From JAIOPA01 sp046076045 (lineage in GTDB: Bacteria; Eisenbacteria; RBG-16-71-46), in contig JBJTRI010000083.1 in NCBI GenBank assembly GCA_046076045.1, positions 1 to 61,742 on the forward strand: a stretch of DNA of 61,742 bases, read 5' to 3'. The notes under the pieces were generated by a model. That model was given only the letters and a program-made list of their open reading frames with translations, had not been told where the DNA came from and searched no databases. The translations under genes and the position numbers were made by a program. Positions within the stretch are counted from its first letter, which is position 1, and every line of letters starts with the position of its first letter. Positions 51,721 through 59,459 of the stretch are shown here, piece after piece.

Positions 51721-52917
51721 TCAGCGCAGCCAGCCGCGCGGGTCGAGCGCGGACGAGCCCTTGCGGACCTCGAAGTGCAGGATGGGCCCCTTGAGCGAGC
51801 CCTCCTCACCCGAGCGTCCGATCACCGCCCCGGCCGCGACCTCGCGTCCGAGCGCCACGCCGACCTCGGAGAGGTGGCTGTAGATGGTGTAGTAGCCGTC
51901 GCCGTGGTTGAGCACCACGAGACCGCCCGCACCCCCGTAGTCGTCGTCGGCCGCGTCCACGCGCCCCTTCGCCACGGCGCGCACCGCGGTGCCGACCGCG
52001 ACCCGGATGTCGATGCCCTCGTTGCGCACCTGCGTACCGAAGCGCGGGTGCGTCTCGATGCCGAACGTGCCCACGACCTCGCCCCGCACGGGCCAGTCGA
52101 GCGCGCCCTGGCCGCGCGCGAAGTCGCCGCTGTACGGCTGCGGGTCGCGCCCCTGACCGCGCGCCTTGTCGGCCTCGGCGCGGCGCTGGCGCTCGAGGCG
52201 CGCGAGCAGGGCCTGCAGCGCGCGCGCGTTGCGCTCGAGCTCGGCGGCCGCGGCCTCGTAATCCTCGCGCCGCGACTGGATCTGGCGCACGTTCGTGGCG
52301 TGCTTCTGGCGCAGCCCGGAGAGCTTGCGGTTCTCCACCGTCACGCTCTTGGCGGTGCGTGAGACGTCCTCGATGTTGCCCTGCAGCTTGCGCTCGTTCT
52401 GCTCGACCAGTGCCTTCTCGGCGCGCACGTTCTCGAGCAGCGAGCGGTCCTGCTGCGCGATCATGGTGAGGTAGTCCCAGCGCACGAGCAGGTCGGCGAA
52501 CGAGCGCGTGCTGAGCAGCACCTCGAGGTCGCGCGTCGGCCCGGTCATGTACATGTGCCGCAGGCGCAGCGCCAGGCGCTTGCGCTGTTGCGACAGCGAC
52601 TCGGTGCTGCGCTGCAGGTTGGCGCGCGTCAGCTCGAGCTGCTGGTCGAGCCGGGCGCGGCGCGTCTGCAGCGAGCGGATGCGGCGGCGCGAGGCCGAGA
52701 GCTGGCGCTCGGTGCGACGCAGCTCGTTGAGCGCGCGCGTCTCCTGGCCCTTGAGCGCGCCGGCCTGCGCGCGCTTCTCCTGCGCCTGACGGCGGATCGC
52801 CTCGAGCTCGCGGCGCTTCTGCGACTCGAGCGTGTCCTGTGCGTGCGGGGCCGCGGGCCACAGGCCCACGGCCAGCAGCGCGACGAGCGCGAGACGCCAG
52901 GGGCGCGACCGGGTCAC
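51721..52917 (-). CDS. envC: EnvC-like murein hydrolase activator (degenerate M23 domain)
   Basis: 398 residues. Signal peptide LALVALLAVGLWPAAPHAQ, a long coiled-coil (residues ~28-255, e.g. RRTERQLSASRRRIRSLQTRR) and a C-terminal M23/LytM domain (NEGIDIRVAVGTAVRAVAKG, YTIYSHLSEVGVALGREVAAG, ILHFEVRKG). In active M23 peptidases the metal ligands are H-x-x-x-D and H-x-H. Here the first His is Asn (NEGID) and the first of the H-x-H pair is Ile (ILHFE), so it should not hydrolyse peptidoglycan itself, as with E. coli EnvC, which activates amidases. A GTG start overlaps the ftsX stop, placing it in the FtsEX pathway for cell separation. Confidence 0.88.
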   Translation of the reverse strand: MTRSRPWRLALVALLAVGLWPAAPHAQDTLESQKRRELEAIRRQAQEKRAQAGALKGQETRALNELRRTERQLSASRRRIRSLQTRRARLDQQLELTRANLQRSTESLSQQRKRLALRLRHMYMTGPTRDLEVLLSTRSFADLLVRWDYLTMIAQQDRSLLENVRAEKALVEQNERKLQGNIEDVSRTAKSVTVENRKLSGLRQKHATNVRQIQSRREDYEAAAAELERNARALQALLARLERQRRAEADKARGQGRDPQPYSGDFARGQGALDWPVRGEVVGTFGIETHPRFGTQVRNEGIDIRVAVGTAVRAVAKGRVDAADDDYGGAGGLVVLNHGDGYYTIYSHLSEVGVALGREVAAGAVIGRSGEEGSLKGPILHFEVRKGSSALDPRGWLR

Positions 52918-53771
52918 GAGCCGATCGTCCTCAGGATGCGGGCGAGCGCGGCCTGCGCGGCCGCCCACGACACCGCCACCGCGGCGACCACGAACCCGAG
53001 CGCCGAGGTCCACGGCAGGAACGACAGGTCGTGCAGGCGCAGCCCCACGGTCTGGCGCAGCGTGAACGCGGCCAGCAGCGCGACCACCGCGGCGATCGCG
53101 GTCTGCAGCATGGCCTCGATCACGTACGGCGTGGCGATGAAGCGGTCGCTGGCGCCCAGCCGCAGCAGGATCTCGACCTGCGAGCGGCGCGCCAGCACCG
53201 TGAGCCGGAGCGTGTTGTAGAGCACCAGCACGATCGCGAACACCACGATGGCGCCGATCGCCCACGTCGCCAACCGCACGCCGCTCGAGAGCTCGTCGAG
53301 CTGGCGCACGTACTCGCCGCCGAAGCGCACCGCGTCGACCTCGTCGAAGCCCTCGATCTGCTCGGCCGACTGCTGCATGGCGGCGTAGCTGAGCAGTTCG
53401 GGCTTGAGCCGGATGTGGTACGAGGCGGGCAGCGGGTTGGTGTCCACGCCCTGCAGCAGCTCGCGGTCCGCGATCTGCTCGGAGAACCGCGCCCACGCCT
53501 CCTTGGGGCTCACGTACGTGGGCTCGCCGAAGTACTGGCGCAACTTGTCCTCGAGCACGGTGCGCTCGGACTCGCGCACGCCGTCCTTCAGGTACACGAT
53601 CATCTCGCGCCGATCGCCGAGCGCGCGCAGGGCCTGCCGCACGTTGTGGTCGAGCACGAGGAACAACCCGCACAGCGTGAGCGCCGCGGTGAGCGAGACC
53701 ACGCTGGTGAGGGCGAGTCCGCGGTGGGCGCGGAACAGCCGCCACGCCTCGTTCCAGTGGAAGGGATGCAT
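52914..53771 (-). CDS. ftsX: Cell division protein FtsX
   Basis: 285 residues. Cytoplasmic N-terminus HWNEAWRLFRAHRGLAL, first membrane helix (LTSVVSLTAALTLCGLFLVL), an extracytoplasmic domain that binds the peptidoglycan hydrolase activator (residues ~45-165, IVYLKDGVRESERTVLEDKL), then three helices with SQVEILLRLGASDRFIATPYVIEAML, the FtsX hallmark. It relays ATPase state of FtsE to EnvC across the membrane. It is one base from ftsE and overlaps envC by 4 bp. Confidence 0.93.
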   Translation of the reverse strand: MHPFHWNEAWRLFRAHRGLALTSVVSLTAALTLCGLFLVLDHNVRQALRALGDRREMIVYLKDGVRESERTVLEDKLRQYFGEPTYVSPKEAWARFSEQIADRELLQGVDTNPLPASYHIRLKPELLSYAAMQQSAEQIEGFDEVDAVRFGGEYVRQLDELSSGVRLATWAIGAIVVFAIVLVLYNTLRLTVLARRSQVEILLRLGASDRFIATPYVIEAMLQTAIAAVVALLAAFTLRQTVGLRLHDLSFLPWTSALGFVVAAVAVSWAAAQAALARILRTIGS

Positions 53772-53772
53772 G

Positions 53773-54780
53773 TCAGGACCCTCCGCCGGGGTTCGTGAAC
53801 AGGTCGGGCTGGCCCGGCTCGTCGGGGCCCTTGGGTGCGGGCGGCGCAGCGACGGCGGGCGGTGCGGTGGCTGAAGGCGATGCGGCGGGTGCGGGCGGTG
53901 CGACGGGCACCGCCGGTGCGGTTGCCGCAGACGATGCCCCAGGCGCAGACGATGTCGCGGGTGCGGGCGGTGCCGTGGGCCCGGACGGTGCCGCGGCCGC
54001 GGACGGTGCGGTTGCCGCGGTCGTGACGACGGCCGTCGCGCTATCCGAGGACGGCGCGGACGGCGATGCGGGATCGCGGCTCGGCGCCGGCGGCATGTAG
54101 GCCTTCGTGTCGGATCCGGCGCCGTTCGTCTCGGTGAGCCGGCCGTCGGCCAGCACCAACCGGCGGCCGCCGATCGCGTCGGCCACCTCAGCGCGCGTGG
54201 TGCCCACCAGCAGGGCGGCACCCTCGCGGTGGATGCGCAGCAGCAGCGCGAGGATCTCCTGCGCACTCTTGGGCTCGAGCGCGCCGGTGGGCTCGTCGGC
54301 CAGGATGAGCGCGGGGCGGTTCACGATCGCGCGCGCGATGGCGCAGCGCTGACGCTCGCCGTACGACAGCTCGGCGGGCAGCAGGTCGCGGTGTGCCTCG
54401 AGCCCGACCTCCTGCAGCGCACGCCGCACCTTGGGCGTGACGTCGGCGTCCTCGAAGTGCCCCGCGATGTGCAGTGCGATCGCCACGTTCTCGAACACCG
54501 TGCGGTCGGCGAGCAGGCGGAAGTCCTCGTACACCACGCCGATCGTGCGGCGCAGCAGCGCGCGGTGCGTGCGACCGAGCCGCCCGCTGCGGAAGCTGCC
54601 CACGGTGACCACGCCCGAGGTGGGCTGCGTCTCGTGCGTGAGCAGGCGCAGCATGGTGGTCTTGCCGGCGGCGCTGTGCCCCAGCACGACGACGCACTCA
54701 CCCTCGTCCATGCGCCACGACACGTCGTCGAGCGCGAGGCGCTCCCCATAGCGCTTCGTCACGTGTTCGAATGAGATCAT
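53773..54780 (-). CDS. ftsE: Cell division ATP-binding protein FtsE with Ala/Pro-rich C-terminal tail
   Basis: 335 residues; the ABC ATPase of FtsEX. Residues 1-220 are FtsE: Walker A GHSAAGKTT, signature LSYGERQRCAIARA and Walker B LILADEPTGALEP with catalytic Glu163. Two standard residues are changed: the Q-loop reads VVYEDFRLL (Gln replaced by Glu85) and the switch histidine position reads VGTTRAE (Thr195). The normal ~225-residue protein ends here; ~110 residues of Ala/Pro/Ser/Thr-rich sequence follow (ending QPDLFTNPGGGS). ATG at 54780 has AGGAGG upstream. The tail is encoded by GC-rich degenerate repeats (about 53820-54080). Confidence 0.92.
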   Translation of the reverse strand: MISFEHVTKRYGERLALDDVSWRMDEGECVVVLGHSAAGKTTMLRLLTHETQPTSGVVTVGSFRSGRLGRTHRALLRRTIGVVYEDFRLLADRTVFENVAIALHIAGHFEDADVTPKVRRALQEVGLEAHRDLLPAELSYGERQRCAIARAIVNRPALILADEPTGALEPKSAQEILALLLRIHREGAALLVGTTRAEVADAIGGRRLVLADGRLTETNGAGSDTKAYMPPAPSRDPASPSAPSSDSATAVVTTAATAPSAAAAPSGPTAPPAPATSSAPGASSAATAPAVPVAPPAPAASPSATAPPAVAAPPAPKGPDEPGQPDLFTNPGGGS

Positions 54781-54826
54781 CGCGCCTCCTGGCGGCGGTC
54801 CCGCATCCTGCGGTGTCCCCGTTCGA

Positions 54827-56269
54827 CTAGCGGTACTCGATCTGGGCCTTCGCGCGCAGCGTCTTGAGCCACGCCTCGTACTTCTCGCGGAACTGCGCCT
54901 GGGCCACGGCCTCGGGCAGGTCCTCGCGGATCTCGGCGAGCTCGTACTCGCGCTCGGCCTTGCGCTCGGTGACCTTGAAGATGTTGAGCCCCTGCGCGGT
55001 CGGCAGCACGTCGCTGATCCCGCCCGCCTGCAGGTCGGCGAGCCCGTCGCGCAGCGCGGGCTGCAGGCCGCCGAGGCTCACGAAGCCCACATCGCCGTCG
55101 GGGCCGGCTGCACCCTGGTACTGGCTCCAGCGCTTCACGAGCGCGGCGAAGTCGCCGCCCTTCGCGGCCTGCTCGCGCACGGCCTGCGCCAGCTCGACGG
55201 CGCGCTCCACGTCGGCCTCGTTGGGCGTGACGCGGATGAGGATGTGGCGGGCGTGCATCTCGACGACGGGGCGACCCTGCACGTCGAGCGAGTCGCGCCC
55301 CTTGGCGTCGGTGACGGTGTCGCGCTCGATCGGCTGCACGAGGTGCCAGCCGAACGGCGTGCGCACCGGCTGCGACAGGCCGCCGTCGGGCAGCGAGAAC
55401 GCCGCCTCCTCGACCGCGGGCTCCATCTGGCCGCGACGGAAGAACCCGAGGTCGCCGCCCGACTGCGCGCTCGCCGGGTCCTCGGACGCCTCGGCTGCGA
55501 CCTTGGCGAACCTCTCGCCGCCGGTGATGCGGCGCCGCAGCGCCACGATGCGGTCGCGACCCTCCTTGAGGCGCGCCGAATCCGGCGTCGGCACGATCTG
55601 GATGACCTGCAGGCGGAGCTGCGGCGGCACCTTGGGGAAGCGGTCCCGGTGCGAGCTGAACCACGCCTCGGCCTCGGCCTGCGGCACGGGCTTGCGCGGG
55701 AACATGCGCTGCACGAGGCGCTGCATCATCATCTGCTGCTCGAGCTCGCCCTTGTAGCGCTCGCGCAGCCGCGCCTCGGTGGTGTTCTCGCGCCGCAGCT
55801 GCTCCTGGAAGCGCTCCTCACCGCCCAGACGCTCCTTGGCCTCGGCGATCGCGCCGTCGATCTGGCGGTTGAGGTCGGCGGCGGTGACGGTGATCGCCTG
55901 ACGGCGCGCCTCGGCCAGCACGAGCTTGTCGTCGATGAGCTGGTCGAGGATCTGGCGCCGCAGCGTGTCCACGAGCATCGAGTCCGGGCGCATCTGGTTG
56001 CGCTGCACGAACAGGAACAACTGCTCCTCGACGTCACTCGCCAGCACGGGCTCGTCGTTCACCATCGCGGCGATGGCGTCGAGTTCGGCGTCGTCCGCGG
56101 CGGCCGGCGGCGTGGTCGGCGGCGCGGTCCGGGTCGCGGGCGCGGTCGGGGCGGCGGGCTGAGGCTTGGCGGCCGGCTTCGCGCTGCGCTGCGCGGCGAT
56201 CGCCGGGAGCGCCAGGGCGATCAGGGCGACGAGGATGAGGGTCGGGGTACGGCGCAGGGGTCGCGACAA
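54827..56269 (-). CDS. SurA-like periplasmic peptidyl-prolyl isomerase/chaperone
   Basis: 480 residues. Signal peptide (LILVALIALALPAIAAQ), a Pro/Ala/Thr linker, then the SurA N-terminal helical domain (residues ~65-210: ELDAIAAMVNDEPVLASDVEEQL, DQLIDDKLVLAEARRQAI). Two parvulin domains follow at about 215-315 (SAQSGGDLGFFRRGQMEPAVEEAAF) and 330-430 (MHARHILIRVTP, GPDGDVGFVSLGGLQPAL). SurA escorts outer-membrane proteins. A TTG start at 56269 is set by GGAGGA five bases upstream, with no ATG or GTG in a suitable position. A TATACT -10 box lies upstream. The gene is divergent from the PDZ kinase. Confidence 0.88.
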   Translation of the reverse strand: MSRPLRRTPTLILVALIALALPAIAAQRSAKPAAKPQPAAPTAPATRTAPPTTPPAAADDAELDAIAAMVNDEPVLASDVEEQLFLFVQRNQMRPDSMLVDTLRRQILDQLIDDKLVLAEARRQAITVTAADLNRQIDGAIAEAKERLGGEERFQEQLRRENTTEARLRERYKGELEQQMMMQRLVQRMFPRKPVPQAEAEAWFSSHRDRFPKVPPQLRLQVIQIVPTPDSARLKEGRDRIVALRRRITGGERFAKVAAEASEDPASAQSGGDLGFFRRGQMEPAVEEAAFSLPDGGLSQPVRTPFGWHLVQPIERDTVTDAKGRDSLDVQGRPVVEMHARHILIRVTPNEADVERAVELAQAVREQAAKGGDFAALVKRWSQYQGAAGPDGDVGFVSLGGLQPALRDGLADLQAGGISDVLPTAQGLNIFKVTERKAEREYELAEIREDLPEAVAQAQFREKYEAWLKTLRAKAQIEYR

Positions 56270-56336
56270 GACGGTCCTCCGTTCGGGTGCGGTCGCTCCG
56301 GGGGAGCCCGAGGCGCCGGAGCGGGAGTCGCCCGCA

Positions 56337-56342
56337 GTATAG
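56337..56342 (-). promoter_or_regulatory. -10 box (TATACT) of the SurA-like gene
   Basis: TATACT on the minus strand, 67 bp before the TTG start. TTGGTG lies 20 bp upstream, a suboptimal -35 spacing. The same hexamer precedes metG. Confidence 0.45.
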
Positions 56343-56507
56343 CCGCGACGCGGGTCCCCGCCCACCAAGGTACGCCCCCGACCGCGAGCGATTCCGCGGC
56401 GAGCGGCAAGGTTCACGCCTCCCGGACAGGTGGCGTTCGCCGGCCCGGCACCGCGTCCGTCCACCGGAGCACTCCCTCGCGCTTCCCCGCTGTGCGAAGG
56501 TGTGCGC

Positions 56508-58622
56508 GTGAGCCCCTCGTTCCCGACCCGCCGCGCGCTCGCGACCCTGCTGCTGCTCGCGGGATTCGCGATGGCGCTCCCGCGTTTCCTCACGCACGGT
56601 CCGTATCCCCGCCTCGGCGCGCGGGTCGCGGCCGACGGCGTGGTCGAGGAGATCCTCGGTCCGCCCGCGTCGGGCCTGCTGCGGCCCGGGGACCGGTTGC
56701 TCTCGGTCGGTGGCATCGAGGTGGGGGACCCCGCGGCGCTGGAGCGCCTGGCGCAGGATGGCGGTCCGCGCGGTCCGCTCGAGGTCGTGTACGAGCACGA
56801 CGGGGTCGTGCTCGCCGAGACCCTGCCCCCGACGCAGCTCTCCCCGTGGCAGCGCTTCCGGCTCGCAGCGGCGCCGATCGGGTTGGCGGTCGCGGCCCCC
56901 GTGGTGGCGTTCCTGCTCGCCTGGCGACGGCCCGACCTGGTCACCGCGCGCGTCTTCCTGGTCTACGCCCTGCTCTTCGCGCTCGGGGTGCTGCGCGCGG
57001 TGTTGCCCTACGCACAGGCCGAGCTGTCGCCGTGGTTGAGGTCCCACCTGCTCGTGTACGAGACGCTCGTGATGTTCTACCCGGCGGCGTTCGTGCACTT
57101 CATGATGCTGTTCCCGCACCCGCGCCGGTTCGGTCGCGACGCGGTGCGGCGGGCGTGGAACGTGGGCATCGTCGCCAACTACCTCGTGGCCGCCGTCCTC
57201 ATCGTGGTCGTGCACCTGCCGTGGGGCGTGCCCATCGAGGTGCTCACCCGCGACTGGCCGGCGGTCGCCACCCTGCTCGGCACCGGCGTGCTGCTGCAGC
57301 GCTACCTCACGCGCGGCCCGGAGTGGGCCCCGGACGTGCCCCAGCGCGCCCTCGCAATCGTCGTGGCGATCGCCATGCTCGCCAGCAACCTCGTGTTCGG
57401 TGGCGAGACCACCGATGCGTGGCTCGTGCGCCTGTCCGAGACCGCCCCGGCGCACGTCGTGTTCACGCTGCTGTTCGCGCTCTGGTTGGTGACGCCGTTC
57501 CTGTTGTCGTACCTCATCGCCGACGACCCGATGTTCGACCCGCGGCGCATCATCGTGGGCGGGCTGCCGTACGCGCTGCTCTCGGCGCTGCTCGCGGCCG
57601 TCCACCTCGCGATCGTGCTGGGCGGGCAGCGGCTGTTCGCCGACGTCACCGGCGAGCAGGCGCCCGGGTTCAACCTGCTCGCCGCACTGGTGCTCGCGTT
57701 CGCGTTCGCACCGCTGCGCGACCAGGTGCAGCGACTCCTCGCGCGCCTGTTCGGGCGCGACCTCGAGGCGCTGCGGCGCGCGCTCGACCAGACCGACGAC
57801 CGTCTGCTCTCGGCACTCGACGCCGACGAGGTGCGGGTCGCGGTCGAGCGCGGACTCGAGCAGGGGCTCGGGCGTGCGGTGGCGTTGCGCTGGGAAGGCG
57901 CGGACGGCCCCGCGCTCACCGCGCCCGAGAGGCTCCCGCGCCGCGCGCGCGGTCCGGTGGTGGCGCTGTTGCGGCACGCGGCGGTGCGCGTGGAGAACCT
58001 GCGGCTCTCGGCCGAGCGCGTGGCGGCGACGCGCGCCGAGCTGCGGGCGCTGCAGGCCCAGGTCCAGCCGCACTTCCTGTTCAACGCCCTCAACGCGCTC
58101 GCCTACCTCATCGAGACCGACCCGCGCGCCGCTCAGCGCTTCACGGGACGGCTCGCCGACATGCTGCGGTACACGGTCGAGGCCGGACAGCGGGTCGCGG
58201 TCCCGCTCGCCGACGAGGTGGCGTTCGTGGAGGACTACCTGGGCGTCGCGCGCGAGCGGTACGAGAACGCCATCGAGTTCACGACCGCGATCGAGCCGGG
58301 ACTGGGGACCGCGAGCGTGCCGCCCCTGCTGCTGCAGCCGTTGGTCGAGAACAGCCTCAAGCACGGTCTGCCCAACGGCGATCGCACCCTGCACCTCGAG
58401 TTGGTGGCGCGTCGCGAGCGGGATCGCTTCGTGCTGCGGTTCCGGGACGACGGCGTCCCGCGCGGGTCGGCCGCACCCGGCACGGGTGTGGGGCTCGAGA
58501 ACCTGGAGCAGCGCGTGCGTCACTTCGGAGGGCCCGAGGCCCGCATGACCGCGGCGCGCGACCCCGAGGGAGGCTTCGTGGTGGACATGACATGGCCGGT
58601 GTCGGAGGGGGAACGGGAGTGA
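56508..58622 (+). CDS. LytS/YehU-type sensor histidine kinase with PDZ domain
   Basis: 704 residues. Membrane helix (LATLLLLAGFAMALPRFL), then a PDZ-like domain (residues ~36-105: SGLLRPGDRLLSVGGIEV). Six to eight further membrane helices (~115-405) are followed by a cytoplasmic kinase of the His_kinase (PF06580) class: LQAQVQPHFLFNALNALAYL with phospho-acceptor His522, LLLQPLVENSLKHGLPNG, and GTGVGLENLEQRV. PDZ domains bind protein C-termini, so unfolded outer-membrane proteins are a possible signal; this is inference. GTG start with GAAGG eight bases upstream. The partner LytTR regulator follows 2 bp downstream. Confidence 0.88.
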   Translation: MSPSFPTRRALATLLLLAGFAMALPRFLTHGPYPRLGARVAADGVVEEILGPPASGLLRPGDRLLSVGGIEVGDPAALERLAQDGGPRGPLEVVYEHDGVVLAETLPPTQLSPWQRFRLAAAPIGLAVAAPVVAFLLAWRRPDLVTARVFLVYALLFALGVLRAVLPYAQAELSPWLRSHLLVYETLVMFYPAAFVHFMMLFPHPRRFGRDAVRRAWNVGIVANYLVAAVLIVVVHLPWGVPIEVLTRDWPAVATLLGTGVLLQRYLTRGPEWAPDVPQRALAIVVAIAMLASNLVFGGETTDAWLVRLSETAPAHVVFTLLFALWLVTPFLLSYLIADDPMFDPRRIIVGGLPYALLSALLAAVHLAIVLGGQRLFADVTGEQAPGFNLLAALVLAFAFAPLRDQVQRLLARLFGRDLEALRRALDQTDDRLLSALDADEVRVAVERGLEQGLGRAVALRWEGADGPALTAPERLPRRARGPVVALLRHAAVRVENLRLSAERVAATRAELRALQAQVQPHFLFNALNALAYLIETDPRAAQRFTGRLADMLRYTVEAGQRVAVPLADEVAFVEDYLGVARERYENAIEFTTAIEPGLGTASVPPLLLQPLVENSLKHGLPNGDRTLHLELVARRERDRFVLRFRDDGVPRGSAAPGTGVGLENLEQRVRHFGGPEARMTAARDPEGGFVVDMTWPVSEGERE

Positions 58623-58624
58623 CG

Positions 58625-59389
58625 ATGGAGCGCAGGATGCGGGTGTTGATCGCCGACGACGAGCCGCGTGCGCGGCAGTTCCTCGAACGTCTGCTGGTGG
58701 AGCACGCGACGGTCGAGGTGGTGGGTGCGGCCAAGGGTGGGGCCGAGGCGCTCGAGATGGCGCAGCGGCTGCAACCCGATGCGGTGTTCCTCGACATCCA
58801 GATGCCCGACCTCTCGGGGCTCGAGGTCGCGCGCCACCTGCGCGGCGCGAACGCACCGGTGGTGGTGTTCGTCACCGCGCACGACCAGCATGCGGTCGAG
58901 GCGTTCGAGCTCGCCGCCCTCGACTACGTGCTCAAGCCCATCGCCCGTGAACGGTTGGCGGCCACGCTCGAGCGCGTGGCGCGCGAGGTCTCGGCGGGCG
59001 GCGGTTCGCCCGCGCGGGTCACCGAGGTGGCGCGCGAGCTCGCGACCGAACCCGGCGCCGCCGCGCCGCTCCACCGCCTGCCGGTGCGGCATCGTCGCGA
59101 GGTGCGCCTGCTCGACCTCGCGCAGGTGCCCATCGTGTTCTCGCGCGACCGGCTCGTGCTGGCGCGCTCCGAGGGCCACGAGTACCTGGTGGACTACACG
59201 CTGCAGGAGCTCGAGGAGCGTCTGCCCGCGCAGACGTTCGTGCGCGTGCATCGCGCGGCACTGGTGAACCTCGCCTCGATCGAGGGCTACGGCACCGAGG
59301 ACGGCGTGCTCGTGCTGCGGCTCAGCGACGGTACGCGCGTCGAGGTGAGCGAGCGGCGCGCGGCCGAGGTGCGGCGCCGACTGCGCTAG
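58625..59389 (+). CDS. LytTR-family response regulator
   Basis: 254 residues. Receiver domain with LIADDEP, phospho-acceptor Asp57 in AVFLDIQMPDLSGLEV, VFVTAHDQHAVEAFELAALDYVLKPI and a Lys in LKPI. The C-terminal LytTR DNA-binding domain (HEYLVDYTLQELEERLPAQTFVRVHRAALVNLASIEGY, in part) uses beta-strands to bind DNA. The ATG at 58625 follows the kinase stop; a GTG at 58619 overlapping the stop is an alternative. Cognate to the PDZ kinase. The perfect GC terminator at 59405-59439 closes the operon. The huge frame that stays open back to 55244 is GC-bias shadow. Confidence 0.92.
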   Translation: MERRMRVLIADDEPRARQFLERLLVEHATVEVVGAAKGGAEALEMAQRLQPDAVFLDIQMPDLSGLEVARHLRGANAPVVVFVTAHDQHAVEAFELAALDYVLKPIARERLAATLERVAREVSAGGGSPARVTEVARELATEPGAAAPLHRLPVRHRREVRLLDLAQVPIVFSRDRLVLARSEGHEYLVDYTLQELEERLPAQTFVRVHRAALVNLASIEGYGTEDGVLVLRLSDGTRVEVSERRAAEVRRRLR

Positions 59390-59404
59390 GGGCGCCCGAG
59401 ACGC

Positions 59405-59439
59405 GACGGCCGCCGTCCGGGGATCGGACGGCGGCCGTC
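59405..59439. terminator. 15-bp GC hairpin, bidirectional terminator
   Basis: Perfect 15-bp stem with a 5-nt loop (GGGAT) between the convergent LytTR-regulator and parvulin-like genes, 16 bp after one stop and 21 bp after the other. No T-tract. Confidence 0.7.
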
Positions 59440-59459
59440 GTCGCGAGTGGCGGGGTCGT

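Noticed and set aside
53820..54090. A separate small gene or frameshift in the Ala/Pro-rich part of ftsE
   Set aside because: The frame stays open from the ABC domain to the stop; composition is low complexity, consistent with a tail.
55244..59389. A 1381-codon open frame on the plus strand ending with the LytTR regulator
   Set aside because: Only the last 254 codons make a recognisable protein. The rest runs antisense to the SurA-like gene and through the PDZ kinase gene in another frame; long open frames arise because stop codons are rare at this GC content.
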